A stretch of DNA of 64,000 nt, from assembly GCA_038380795.1 (NCBI GenBank), contig CM076259.1:98877739-98941738 (forward strand). Reading direction: 5' to 3'. Origin of the DNA: Pyrocephalus nanus. Taxonomy: Eukaryota > Chordata > Aves > Passeriformes > Tyrannidae. A program made the position numbers and the translations under genes. The stretch's first letter is position 1; every line of letters begins with the position of its first letter. Under the pieces are notes generated by a model that was not told the origin of the DNA, did not search any database, and worked only from the letters and a program-made list of their open reading frames with translations. Below, piece after piece: positions 23,352-36,746 of the stretch.

Positions 23352-25928
23352 GTTCCTCTGTCTTGGTAACTCTGAAATTAATACTGAGTGGATGCTGTTC
23401 TCAGAAAACAAATGTTGAACATAATTCTATTTTGAATTAAAATGGCACCATACCAGTGTGTATATCATTATTGATACTCTCTGGGGGCTTGTAGAGTACA
23501 TATATCACTGTTTTGGACTGCAAATCCCTTTACTGTGATACTAGAAAACAGTAATAGGCATTATATGAAAATGATGAAGTGGAAATGGTCTTTTCTTAGT
23601 TTGAAGCCATTCCTGTTCTAAATAGGTAGCTGTTATACCAAAGAAATCACTGTTCTGCAAGGTTAAATTTGTGAAATGTTCAAGGTGTTTTCTTTTTCTT
23701 TCCTTATTTTTTTTTTCCTCTGAAAATGTATTTAAACCAATTATTTGAGCAAGTCTGAAGAACTATTAGTACAAGGTTATGGATTTCCCACTGATTTCTG
23801 AATTGCCCCTGTCATAAGCTTTTCTTTCATCTGGGCACTTGCAATATATATATGGTGAGATTGGTGCTTATTGCCTCCTTCTCAGGATGAACTAAAGCCA
23901 TGGTGTTGGCTTTGATGTAGAAACAACAACCAGCTGTTCTACTCTTACTCCTCTTTTCCAAAGACTTCAGGTGAGGTAAAATTGCAGATGATGAGGATAA
24001 TGGATTCAAGGAAGAGGAGTTGGGGAACTTCTGAATATATTAGAGCTGAGAGATGACAGAGATAGCAAATGCTACATAAGAAAGAAGATAATGAATTGAA
24101 AGAAAGGTTCCTCTCAAAAGGCTGGTCGCATAAATAGATGAAGCCTGTACCCCTTTGTGACTGAAATTTGTGTATTGTTTGCAGGTTGTGTTTTGTGTAT
24201 CTTCTGATGGATTTCCACTTCAGATGAACAAAAAAAGTTCTAACTTTCCATATGGATTCTTGGTGGCAAAAATCAGCTTCCTCAGAGACAAATTAGTATC
24301 ATGAGATTACTTTTATATGTTTATATACATATATCTGTTCCAACACAGATATATGTTGTTGTTGGATCTGGGAGTTATTTTTGTCTCTCTTAAGTTTTAA
24401 ATACTTAATCTGTGAAGTTTTCTCTGGAGCCAAGTGGGTTGGTTTTTTCATATTGATGAGCTATACCTCATAACTGTCTGGCACAGCTAAAGTGCAGTTG
24501 TTTACATCTCTGTGCTTGTATTTCATTTCTGCTCTCAGCCAAAGTGCTGAACCATAAAAAATCTACAATGCAGAACATTTCTTTATAAAGATTGAGCACA
24601 GTAATTTTACAAACTGGAACAGAGTTTATTTAACAAATTGAAGGGGAATAAAAAAAAGAATATCCATCAGCCTGGGTCTTTTATTCCTATCCCACTGCTG
24701 GCTGATGTTTCCAGACTTGGCAGAGTAGAGTTCAGCTCCCCAAGTCAGGAGCATGAACTTTACCTGGGATAAGGGCTGGGTGTATTAAAGCTTCAAGAGG
24801 CTTCTCTTGTGCTAGGCGGTGACCACCAACAATTGCAGTTCTCCTTCTGTAAACCTGATGCATTGTGTAGAGTTTTAAAAGCTGTATTGACAAACATGTG
24901 GTTGAGATAATTAGCCCGTGGAGGCTTCATTGAGAGACAAGAGAAAGCAGCTGTCTGGTATTTTGAGGAAATGGGGTCCTTCGCAACAGTAGTGATGTAG
25001 GGCTGAAGGTCAGTTCCTGTGACATGACAGAAGATGTGTAATTACATTTTTTTCTATTTTATAAACTAGTTGCTTATGGGAATGTGAATTTTTGATAGAC
25101 TCTGCAGAGCATGAGGGAGGATGGACTTTCCTACTAGTGAAAACAGTGATATTTGCTGAGGCATCTCTTTGATTAGCTCTGGCCCATTACTAATGGTGAG
25201 TGATATTTGAAAACATGAGCAAAAAGGTCGTTTTAGTTTGAGATGGTTGAAAGAAGGGTGGGAGTGAGAGAAAAAAGAAAACTTTTTTCTGTGTGCTGTT
25301 GTATCTTCTGGAGAAGGGCAGGATCCTTTTGCGATGTGAGAATAAGACTGTAGCGTGAAACTTGGGAAAAAAAGCCTTCCAGCTTTTTAACTGGATTGTT
25401 TTTGAGTGTACAGGATATGACATGTCCTGTTCTTGTCCATCCATGCACATGAATGTCTTCTCAGAAAAGAATAAAAAATGCCTGTCAGCAGCTGGAATGT
25501 TCCAGAGGTCCCGTTTCTGCAGTGCCACTGAGAAAGAACTTCTTGACAAAGTGGGAGAGTAAATCTTGCTCATCCATAGCTTTGCTTATAGGTAGGATCA
25601 CACCTTTTCATTATGATTTTTTTCATAATTTTTTGTTGAAAATTTAGGACTGTAGTGATATTTATGCTTGTCATAACTTCTTTCTGTAAGCATTTTGCAT
25701 CTATTGTTAGGTATTTTGTATTGAAACACGAAAACTGTGAGGGAAAACTTGTAGAAAGCATAGTTAGCTAAACGAAAGTTTGACTAGTCAGCTGGCTTGA
25801 AACACTGAAAAAATGGATAGGAAGATTAAAGCTGATTTTAAAATTTTCCATCTTGGTTTCACAGTTTATGCTAATTTGTTTTTACACTTTGATTGAATTA
25901 TTACTGTTTGTTATAGCTATTGTTTAAG

Positions 25929-25985
25929 AATAAATATTCTAAAATGTTATTGGATGGGAGAACCAAAAAAAAAAAAAAAAAAAAA
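25929..25985 (+). other. AATAAA followed by a 21-base A run
   Basis: AATAAA at 25929-25934 is followed 30 bases later by 21 consecutive A (25965-25985). This is the build of a retrocopied mRNA 3' end, or of a genomic A tract beside a cleavage site. The 160 bases upstream are AT-rich and match no mRNA I recognise. No flanking duplication was found by eye. Confidence 0.35.
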
Positions 25986-26933
25986 GTTCCACAGCAATTT
26001 CCAGGAGAACTTTAATTCGAATAACAATTTTAATAGTGTCTCTTAGAACTTACTCTTAACTGAGACTGCACCAAAGTGCCTTAGAGGACAAATAATTTTT
26101 AGCTCTGAACAAGTTTCAGTTTGGGCTCACGCCTATTACATCTTCAAAGTGCAGAGAATGAGGATATGTGAAAAGAATTTGGGTGCAGGAGAGCAGCATA
26201 TCTATGGTTTGAAGGAGCAGTTGTCTTCTATAATATGCAGTTTCTAAAACTGGAAATTAAAATCTGAGCATTGAACTCCTTTATTGAGCTTTCTTGTTTC
26301 CAGAAAAGTGTTTTAGTTTTCTCTTTGCACTTGCAGACAAGAGGAGCTGCCTTTCTGCCTGTGAGAAGCAAATGAGAAACAATTTATTATTTTTTGTTTT
26401 TCGGAGAAAGAAATTCTCTAAAAAGTCAAGTTAGAGTCTGGAAAACACAAGAATTCTTCCCTCATCTTTTTTGCTTTGTTTTTGGAGCTGTTTGTTATAG
26501 GGTGATACTGAGCAAGCCATCTGAGTTCCCAGAAAGTATTTACTTTTTTTTTTTTTTCCCTGTAGCTGGCCATTTTAATCAAAAATGCAGTTGTCTGCAC
26601 AGTGACTTTAAAAACCCTGTATTTCTGGTGTGTTACATGTGCTTGCCCAGGCTCTATAGTCCTTGCTTGTAAATACAAGTTAGCAATTATAGATCATCAT
26701 ATGTATGCATGTATTCTTTCTTTAAATGTAGAAACTGAACTTGGACTTTTCCTGCGTGTGCTGCCTTGCTGGCTGGCAGCTGCCTGGCTAATGGGGGTGA
26801 GATCAGGGCTGTTGATGTCAGGGACCGAGGTGTGACCTTTTTAGCATTGGTTTAGGGTAATGTAATAAATAGCTATGATTTGTTCCTGCAAAATTTATGA
26901 GTTTAGAAAATTATAGGGCAACACTCAGTGATT

Positions 26934-26984
26934 TGTTGGTTTGGGGTTTTGTTTGGGTTTTTTTGTTTGTTTGCCTGTTTTTTA
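26934..26984. repeat. G/T-rich low-complexity tract
   Basis: TTGGTTTGGGG, TTTTGTTTGGG, T7 and repeated GTTTG units. It gives a false hydrophobic stretch in the overlapping open frame at 26897-27163. Confidence 0.85.
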
Positions 26985-28451
26985 ACTTGGTGCTATTATT
27001 TTCTGTCAGTAAGTGCCTGGAGAAATACTACCTGAAGACAAGGGTCTTGAATATTATTTTAATTGTTATGAACAACAACATCAATATCCTTCCCAAATCT
27101 CATTGCTTCTGTATTAGAACCATATTAAAGTTTGGAGCTCCTTATGTGGCATTGGGCAGCTGAGTTACACATGCACAGAAAACTTGTCAGTGTGGTATTT
27201 GCTATCCTTGCAGGTGCTCATGCTTGCCCTCTGGAAACATAAATAACCAGCCTTGGCAAGGACTAAAATCCCAGCATTTATGCTTTGTTACTCCTATGAT
27301 TGACCAGTGCGGCTGTACTTCATTTGCTGTAGAAAACCCTAACCTTACCCCTTCTTGCACAAATGAAATTATGTCTTGGTATGGAGAGTGTGTAACGAAC
27401 AGCTTCAGCTGAGGTCTTTAGAGAGGAGGCTCATGTCTGCTCGCATCACGTGTGTACAAAGAAAAAGAGAAAGCTAAATTAGATCACAAATGGTGTTTTT
27501 TCCCATTGACTAAGTGGGCCTTGCCAATGAAAAAACCATCGTGGTTAGGGTGGAGTAGTTCTCCCTAATGGGGAGGGTCCAGGTGTGAGATAAGCCCAGC
27601 ATTCTGAATATGCCAGTTTTTTTCTATAGCTACTGATGCAAGACCAAGGATCTTTGGGGAATGCAGCCTCTTCTATTTAGAGACAGTATAAATCAGAACA
27701 AAACCTCAGCCTTGTTAAATTCAGCTCCTGAAGTTATTGGTTGCAGTAAAGGTTGGATATCATGAGCACTTCTTACAATTTTTCCAGTTTCTGTTTGGGA
27801 GCAGTGGAATATTTGTCTGTCTCCATACCTCACCATGAAATAGATAGCTATAAATGGCAATAAAGGTATTGATAAGACCCCCTATATAGTGACTGGTATG
27901 GGGTCAAGACCAGATTTGAGGGAAGTGCAATATTTACTCTTAATCTTTAGTATCTTTTCTAAGCAAAGTGAGTTTTGTGAGATAAATGAATAAAGCTGTG
28001 TGCTGCTTTAATGAAGGCAACCAAAGTGTGGTCTTGCACAAAGCCCATTTAAATATCTCCCTTGCCAGCTTCCTGGGTTCAGGCTCTCTTTTCTCCTGAG
28101 GTTCACCTCTGCCAAGCACTATGTTTCTCTTATTGTAATGATGTAAAGGGATGCTAGTGGTAGAGAAAGACAACGTTGTGCTGGATGTGGGCAGTGAAGT
28201 AACAACCAGACTGTGGTATTCCCCTTGCTGCTTAAAGATCAGCAGTTTTCTATATATCCTTTCCAGTTTATACTCTTAAGTCTGTCAGTGGCATTCATAG
28301 TATATTGGTAGCCTGTATGAGCCCTTGGAGTTCAAAAACTCACTCCAAGCTACATAGTTCTTTGGGTCTTCCTTTTCTTTAGGAAGAATTAAAAGCAACT
28401 TCTGCGTGAATTGTTTCTTGGTTCTTCGAGCAGGAAGAAACTGGATGAACC

Positions 28452-28472
28452 TTTTTTTTTTTTTTTTTTTTT
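28452..28472. repeat. Poly-T tract (T21)
   Basis: Uninterrupted run of 21 T. Confidence 0.95.
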
Positions 28473-30967
28473 AATTGTGCTCTTGAAAAATGTGGAAAAA
28501 TAACATGGAAACTAAATGGAAATATGGAGTACTGGAAAGCAAAGGCACAGAAACTGCTGTCATGAGTTGGAAAGTGAAATTTACTCCTAAAAGATATTTT
28601 AGCTGTTTTTACTCAGATGTCTAACTCAGTCTAGAGAGTTCTCATGGGAAGGTTGTCACTGGAGGAGGATGAGAGAAAGAAGACATCCAGACTTCTTACG
28701 ATATTTCAGAAGAAAGAATAAAATGGATGTTTTTTTGTCTCAAAGAGCAGAGTTCAGTAAACTTCCACCTTCTGCAGTTTTCAGCAGTAAAATCTCACCT
28801 TTACACCAAGAGTAGTAGAGGAGCTTTGTTTAGAGAGGTGTGCAAGAAAGGCAGTGTCACAGTATAGGGTGATACAGGTCTACCTGCTTATAACTGGGGT
28901 TTGTTGCCCTTTTTCAAAATATATAATATGGCTAAATGAAGAAACTTTTAACAGGGCTTGTTTTTCAGGAATCTGTGTTACTGTTGTTTGTTCTTACTGC
29001 TATCAATCTTCATGGTGCTGTCATGTAAATCAGTGGCTGGCTGGTCTTTCTCATTTATGATACTTGCAGCAATTCGTTAGCTCTGTCTTATCTAAAGGAC
29101 TTTTATTTTTAGCTTTACAGCCCTTTAATGTACTTCTTTCTGGCACTGACACATGACTCTGAGAGAGAAATCTCAGATCAAGCTTGAAAATGTGTTTTCC
29201 TACATGGAATGAATACAGTGGAAATTCATCCTGCTTGTCCAGGGAGTTATATTCAGGACTTGCCAACACGCCCAGTGAACCTGGACTTGTTTTGGAATAA
29301 TTTCTGTAATGAAACCAGTATGGGAATGAGTGCTAATGACTGAATAGAAGAGACTTTAATAGTAGATTTTTACATACTTTCTGTCTCTTATGGGCTAGTA
29401 AGTGCATTATATATTTAAAAGCACATTGTAATACTTTGCAACATGGCTATCTTGCTTACAAGAGCTGCCAAGCTTCAGCAAAGAGTCTCCATTTAAGACG
29501 CTCAGTGACAGATTCTGTCACAAACTACTTATCTTAATTATGTTTACCTGTCCCCTCTGTAACTTAACTGCATTATGAAAAGCTTCCTTATCTTTCTGTT
29601 AGTAGCAAGCTATCCAGTAATAGCAGACTTACATGTGGCACTGATGAGTAAGTATAGTTTAGGTAAACTAAATATATTTAGCACCACCTTTCATAGTTGT
29701 TAACAAGCTTTATTTAAACAGCAAGAGCTGAGTGATGAATTTAGGTACGGAGGTGTAGGAGAGTATGGCTGGAAATTTAAGTGAGGAGTCATCTGTAGTT
29801 GTAGCTAAGAATGGTCTTCAGTGATGGTAGTGCATATAAAATCCTCCAGAGACTATTCCTTACACTTCTTGTAGTCAGGGGAGAGAAAATGGATCTTCTA
29901 AAAGGGAGTTTACTGCCCAAGACAGATAGTGGCTTCTGCATCCCACTCCTTGGGAGAGTCTCTTTTTCCTATGTCAGCAATAGATCAAGTTAAAGGGGAC
30001 AAGTATCACTACACTGAAGATTGCTTTTCTGAATACCTCCCACAGCCTCTCTGAGGGCAACGTTCAAGTGAAATATGTAAGAAGCATTTAGGATATCTAA
30101 GAGCTGCCTACTCTCTGGGTTTGCTTGCATTCAGAAAAGAGAGGAAACACTGCAGTGGATATCTGTAGATATGAAATGAAATGGGAAAAAAATGGAATAA
30201 AAAAATCTATTTTTCTGAGACTGGCTGTCCTGTCTGTAACATCCTTCTCCATATTGCCAATGTGTCTGAGGCTGTTCAATAGCATCAAACACTTGGATTA
30301 TTTAAAAAAAAAATAAATCTTTAAGGAGCTGAAAATTCACTGTCTGTTTAAAAAGCATAAGCAGAGGGAAAGAAAAGAGGGGACCTGGTGAGTGTGTGTG
30401 GATGTTGGAATTGCAAATGCCGATGTAGGGTTGCAGAAAGGGCATCTCTGCATGTAAGGCTTCTGGAAAGGAACATCAGCTGAAGTGAGTGGTGGTTGGT
30501 TTAGATGGACATTTGCCAAGAGAAATGGTATAGTGGAGCGTGGTGGTACATTTAACTTGGCTGGATAATGCATTCAGTATGACTTTGATTCCCTCTGTTT
30601 TCACATAAACCTTTAATGCTGCTTAATATTGCTTGCAATCATTTGTTGCTTCTTCAGTAAATGAAGTGCATCTTTGTGGCCCCCTTAGTGCAGATAAATA
30701 AATTTCCAGAGTTTTCTATCTAAGACTGGATCATTTCACACTCAACTGTGTTCACATTTCCCAAGCAGTTGGAGTCATTGGCATCATGTGTAATTAGGTA
30801 ATATCTTTGTCTAAATTGATTTGGTTTTCAGTTTCGAAGAGATACCAAAACAACCGTAGTAAAGAAGCCCTCCAGAATCACGTTGGATTTCATAAGAATA
30901 TACCATCTCTGCAATCTGTTCTTTAGTGATAACTCAGAATCTTGTGAAATGTTTTTTATGGCACAGT

Positions 30968-31016
30968 TATTTTTTTATTATTTTTTTTAATTTATTTTTT
31001 TATTTTTTATTTTAGG
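30968..31016. repeat. AT-only low-complexity tract
   Basis: Almost pure T with single or double A at intervals, about 49 bases without G or C until TTTTAGG. Confidence 0.85.
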
Positions 31017-32059
31017 ATTTTGTTTTAAATGTATGGCTTTTTCTGTAGTTCCAGAGACATTTTTGAAACAGTGTGGTCTGTCTGATGGTAGATCAGAAAC
31101 AGAATCAGAGATGCAAATGACTCCTATCCAGTAACCTCCTTTTTCCTAAAAGATAGGAACAGCTGCTTGGGCAGTGAACCTCCCTTCCAAAAGCCAAATG
31201 TCAACCCCTTTGCTGCAGTTTGACAGGGATTTGGCAGCTGCTGCCATCAGTGGGATTGTACAGTACGTAGAGGGAAAGGGAGGTGAGAAGTATTGACCCC
31301 TGGTCCCCAGGGATGTGAAGAACCAGGTGTGCAGGTAGAGGCGAGATGTCTTCTGAGGGGAGAACAGACTATAGGGAAGATGCTGCACACTGGGATGTGC
31401 TTCCTGTGCTGCTATAATTGTAAGTATCCAGATCTGAAGGGGGAAAAGAAAAAGAAATCCTAGATAATGCTTACAGAAAAAGGTAGGTGTACTGTCATGT
31501 TGTGGATAGCCCTGTACCTCTTGATCTTTCAGAGTAACTAGAGATTTTATTTCCTGCATTGTGTGACATGCCTGGGGCTCATGGCCATGTGTTGTTGAAA
31601 TTAAGGACAAAATTTCTGTGACATGTCTCTTTTTTACCACAGTAGTGCTGTCACTAAGCAGTCTCTCCCTCTGACATCTGGCTTGTCCATTTAATTCCCT
31701 TTGCTCACAAGCCTGTGCCAGCTGGTGGCCTGACAGAGGAGATATTCAGAGGTGAGGCTAATGTGCAGGTTGTGACCTGAACAGGTATCTTACTGAGTGT
31801 CTTGAGGACAAAAAAAAAAAAAATAGATGGAGATGCTCTTTGATACAAACAACTGTGTTGCTTTGCAGCTGAGGCAGTTGCATGGTGATGGTGCCTCTGG
31901 TGGTGAGGACAGATGAGGTAGTCTGATTATTTAACAATTTCTCACCAGAAATTCAATATCTAGAAAGCAGGAACTAGCAGCTCGCATGGATGCTTAGAAC
32001 AAAGAAGTATTATAGTCTGCAAGTCCAAATGCAATGATGGACCAAATGGCCTTATCTCT

Positions 32060-32103
32060 GTAAAAAGTAAAAAAAAGAAAAAAAAAAAAAAGTAAAATAA
32101 AAT
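32060..32103. repeat. A-rich low-complexity tract
   Basis: A runs of up to 14 are broken by single G and GT. Confidence 0.85.
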
Positions 32104-34110
32104 TTTGATATTGTTGATAGATGTTGAAACTGTCACTTCAAGGTATATGTGTGGGAAAAATGGAAGAATTTATTCTTTTCATCATTCTAGTCAAGGAGCT
32201 ATTAGTTTTCTGTAACCTGCAGGGCAGTAGTAGTAGTATTTCAGTGTTTCAGATGTCCTTTTTCTTCTGTCACATGCCCTCTAGGATCAGCTTTACAACC
32301 TACTATTGTCAATGCAAGTGCCTAGGTACCGTTGCTTCTCATTTCTTCCTGAAATGGGTATCCTCACTTTCCTTTCTGAAAAACCTTCATGCTACAAGTA
32401 AATATGTTGAAACAGTAGATGTGAAAGGAATACTTTGTACTTGGGGGAACCACTTGACTCCCCTATTTATTTGGGAGTTATGCTCTGCAGTGTTTCCCAG
32501 CTGAGGCAGGTAGACATTTAGAGTGTGTTCCACGTTCAGGTGTGCAAATAGTTCCTCCAGCAAGAGGAGGAAACCAGGTTTGGAATAATCCAATTTACCT
32601 GGTGGATTTTGTTTGGTTGGTTTTTAATTGGTCAAAAAACACATGAACTATTTGAGCAAGAGGTGTCTGGGAACAGGTGGCTTCTGTATTTTATCATAGC
32701 GATTCATAGTTTTAATAAAGGTGTCCTTGGAGAAAAACAGACACAGAGGTATCTCCTAACAGCAAATCAGCATTTTGCTTGCACAACATTTCCTTCAAAG
32801 ATCAATTCTTTTAATTCAAACCTAACCATAAGGATATAATTCATCAGGGTAAGTCTGTTATGTAGACGAGCAAAAATAAAAATGTGCCTTATTTTTGTTT
32901 GTGGGATGTTCAGTGGGCAGACATGAGAGTAGGAAGCAGCAATGTCTTCAGGAGCTGTGACCTCAGGCATTTGATCAGTGGGAGAAGTTATTTGCAGATC
33001 TTAAACCTTTGAGCATTCTGCACTCCATGTGTAACTTCTCTGTTAATGAATTTGTCATGATTAGACAATTTCAATTGACCAGAAGGAAAAAAAAATGGGC
33101 TACAGTTTCTAGGAAGTTGTTGTTTAATGCTGGTGACTTATGTGGCAGTAGAATTTTCACCACAATGAAAAGCCCCGCATCAGGTTGCAGGGCTGTCAGA
33201 GATCTTTCGAGACGAACAAGGAAAATACATAATGAGAGATGAATTGAGTAGCTTAGTTTCTTGAAGGAGCTCAATTTCCTTTTCTTAAGGGAAAAGAAAT
33301 TTTCTCTTGTATTATTGCTAAAGCTAGTATTTGAAATACTTTGCAGTGTAGCTATTTGGCAGCTTGGCTTGTTCTCATGTTACAAGAATGATGCTAATAA
33401 TTCCTATTGACTGCTGTGACCTCTGCTGGAGGGAAAAGAGTCTATTTTCTTGTAGCCCTTCTTCTCAGAGCTTGGTAGCATAATCTTAATTTATTTATTT
33501 ATTACTTGTCTGTTCCCTGCAGCAAATTTCCCTACCTGCCAGGTGACTGAAGTGATTTGCATACTTTGTCATTTATCTCCTGACATAAATGTAGTTCAAA
33601 ACCAAATATCTGATGAAATTTTTAACTGAATAGGCTTTCAGATCTATAGGTGTATGCTTTGTACGCATCATAGGGCTTAATTTAACTGTGCCTATGAATG
33701 TCTGTCTTAATGTTGAAGTCCACAGCTACATTTCTGTTTGCCCCTTTGCCTCACAATGTGTTAAGACTGCATTTGTACAACATGTCATGGTTTGAGTGTC
33801 TTAGAGATGTGAACATGTAAGTCTATATTGCATCACCTTTCTGAGTGTGTACACTGAATCTAGTCAGATCTTCTTAGTGTGAAGTCTGTTGCAGTTCTGC
33901 CTCTGTTTAGTTGGAAACCACTGACAGTGAAGCCATTTCAGAATAACAAATCTTTGGCTTCAGACGGTAAGAATAGCCACTAATTAAATATTTCTGATTC
34001 TTCAATGCTGCAAACAGTGGCTTACATTTTGACTTTATACTCCAGTTTACTAATTAGATTCCTCTTTAAGAAGATGCATGTTCATGTATCGTTGTTTGGG
34101 AAACATTAAT

Positions 34111-34188
34111 GGTTTGGGGTTTTGTTGTTTGTTGGGTGGGGTTTTTCTTTTTGTTTGGTTTTGGGGTTTGTTGTTTTGTTTGTTTTTA
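34111..34188. repeat. G/T-rich low-complexity tract
   Basis: GGTTTGGGG, TTTTGTTGTTTGTTGGGTGGGG and repeated TTTTGG/TTTG units. Several GGG/GGGG runs lie within 45 bases. The tract explains the odd W/F/G-rich open frames at 34078-34323 and 34109-34300. Confidence 0.85.
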
Positions 34189-34795
34189 CCTGGAGGACTT
34201 TTTGCTATATCTAAAGCAGACCTGTCATGGCTTCAGATCAAAAACTACCTTTGCTACCACCTCTCTGCCCCAGAAAGGTTGTGGTATGGAGCAGCAGTGA
34301 GCACACCTGTGCCTTGTTTTTGAAAGGACTCCAAGCAGTACATGGTAGCCCTGTTGAGCTAAACAACCCAAACTTTTTGAGCTCTGACCCAGAAAGCATG
34401 ACTCAGAGTTACTTTTGCTTGCTAGCTCTCAGCAGCCTAGGAAGAGCTTACTAGAGGCACACATAGGCCCACGTGGTGTTTGTTCTCTGCACATTTGTGG
34501 GCAGTGTTGTTGTGTTTTGGTTGTAAAAGCAGCCCCCTCAGATAGGGAAACAGGTCAGCAGAGCGTTAGGTTTTGGGTGCGAGTGGGAGGCTTTCAGGGA
34601 GGAGTGTGAGATGGAGTTAGTTGCAGCCTTTGAGTTTCTCTGTGCTCCTTTCTTCTGGTGAAATGGCATCTTTGTGTGCCAGCTTAGCTGCCTGTGGTGA
34701 GACAAACACACAAACCAGGTGCTGGAGTCACAGCTGTGACACTGACAGAAGAGAAAAATAGCTGGGAGGAACGAGCAATAGGATCCACGTGAAAA

Positions 34796-34796
<1 letters not shown>

Positions 34797-34850
<54 letters not shown>
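34797..34850. repeat. Compound microsatellite (TG)16(AG)10
   Basis: Sixteen perfect TG units run straight into ten perfect AG units. TG arrays can form Z-DNA and AG arrays can form triplex DNA. It is likely to vary in length between individuals. Confidence 0.95.
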
Positions 34851-34851
<1 letters not shown>

Positions 34852-35600
34852 GAGTTCAGGGTCTGCAGTTTCTGTCATGTCTCTGGGGGCTGGAATGGCA
34901 TCAAAAGTCGGTGCAGAATGAGGCACGAGGAGGAGAATCCTTAACAGGAAAGTTCTGAGAAAAGGGAAGGCATCTGCAGTGCATAAAGGAATTTGGGAGG
35001 AATAACAAATGAAAAAGTCTAGATAAGCATCGTTTTTTCCCTTCAGTTTAGCCTCTGTTCTAGCAAACAGCACAGAGGAATCCAAAACTTCTTTATTACA
35101 GAAAGGTAAAATCTAAACTATTTTATTGGGCAAAAAGAAGATGATTCTGTAAGTGGTGTTAAAAATCTGTCTCTTGCTGTTTGATTATTTAAAGTTGGAT
35201 ATCCTCATCCTGTAGTGTCCTCTTAGACTCTTGCTGTTCAGAGGAGCTATGTCTGTATCTCAATCTTCTCTTGCTCCTTGCCAGGCAGATTTTACCAGGC
35301 TTGCTTCTTCAGGTCTAAGCTTTGAGGCTTAGTGAAGAAAAGCGACTTGAACTGTTGGGAGACTACCATGACCATAATGTTGCACTTGGGGAAGAATCTA
35401 CAAACCCAGAGACTGTGGTTCTCATCTTTATTTGTAGAAAAGAATTAATTATAAGAAAACTTTTACGCTGTTGAAATTAAAGTTAGAAAAGCAATCTCCA
35501 AAACCGTAAACAAATATAATAGTAAAAAAGAAATACCCAACTAATAGATTTTGAAAGACAGATAAGCCTTAAATCCTCAAACCTTAAAATAAGTTTCAGT

Positions 35601-35676
35601 TGGTGTGTTTTTTTTGTTTGGTTGGTTGTGGGGTTTTTTGTTTGTTTGTTTTTTTTTGTTTTTTGTTTTTTTTTTA
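35601..35676. repeat. G/T-rich low-complexity tract
   Basis: T runs with GTTTGGTTGG, TTGTGGGG and repeated GTTTG units, ending in T9. Confidence 0.85.
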
Positions 35677-36666
35677 AACTTTTCTTCTATAAAACCTTTA
35701 TCCTTATTCCAGGGCATGGTGGTATTTGAAGACAGTGATATTTACATAGTAAAGTGACAGTTATTTCCTTTTCCTGTAAGATTGATTTATTTAATATTTC
35801 TGTTGTCTGGCAAAAAAAGTCTGCCTGCCTGCTTGTCGTCATCTCATCTCTTCTTAAAAGCTTCTGAAGACCTTGTGACAAAAAGCAGTCTTTTAAGAAT
35901 CATAACTACCACTTATAGATTATAAGATTCATTCTACCATGAACTTCAGTAGAACAGAAGGAATACAATGGTTGTTGAAATTAGAATGGTGATGCTTAAA
36001 ATACATCACCACCATCACTTCTCTGGGGAGTGGGGCTCTTCCTGTAAGCCTATCTCCAACTTGCATATTGAGACAACACCCTGTGTAAAGTATTTATTCT
36101 TTCATACTAATTGGAGTACTTATTCTTATGTAGCAATCTGAAATGCCGCTGCATGGAGGAGTCCTTACAGCATCCATGGGAACAGATTGTGGTAGCATTT
36201 CTGTTGCTAGTGAAACACTGAAATGTTGGTGGATGCAGAAGCAGAAGAATACGGATCACCCATTAGTGTGATACTAAAATATCTCGATGGCAGCCAGTGT
36301 GAGTTTAGTAGTGCCAGCAGTGCAACTTTAAAGCATCTTTTAAGAGAATTTTTTTTTTAAATATTATTTGCAGTATTTTCTGTTGGTGTGTTGTAATGTT
36401 ACAGACCCAAGACTAGTGCTGCTCACTTTTCTCCAAACTACACCTCTATTGAAATACTCCTAGAAAGACAGGACAACTTTCTTCTTGATGGTGAAGGACT
36501 GAGTTTCTGCTTAATCACTGCAATATTCCTTAGTTTGTGTATGAAGAAATATTTCCATAGGTCCCCTCTCACACCAAGCAGTTGCGCTTGACTTCCAAAG
36601 ACGTTTGTGTACTTCCAGAATCAAGGGACAACATTTCTCACATTTTGTTGTATAGTTCGCATAGAT

Positions 36667-36706
36667 TGGTTTTTGTTTGGTTTTTTTTGTTTATTTGTTT
36701 GTTTTA
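36667..36706. repeat. G/T-rich low-complexity tract
   Basis: TTGGTTTTTGTTTGG, T8 and repeated GTTTA/GTTTG units. Confidence 0.8.
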
Positions 36707-36733
36707 TAATTTGTTGTGGGTATGGTTTGCCTT

Positions 36734-36746
36734 CCCCCCCCCCCCC
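36734..36746. repeat. Poly-C tract (C13)
   Basis: Thirteen consecutive C, 27 bases after the G/T tract at 36667. It is the longest C or G homopolymer in the window. Confidence 0.9.

Noticed and set aside
31146..31640. 164-codon minus-strand open frame, longest in the window
   Set aside because: The translation has no domain, no splice or promoter context and irregular composition. One frame of this size is within what chance can give in 64 kb read in six frames.
34684..35085. 133-codon minus-strand frame with a Thr-His repeat
   Set aside because: The repeat is the translated TG/AG microsatellite, and the flanks show no domain.
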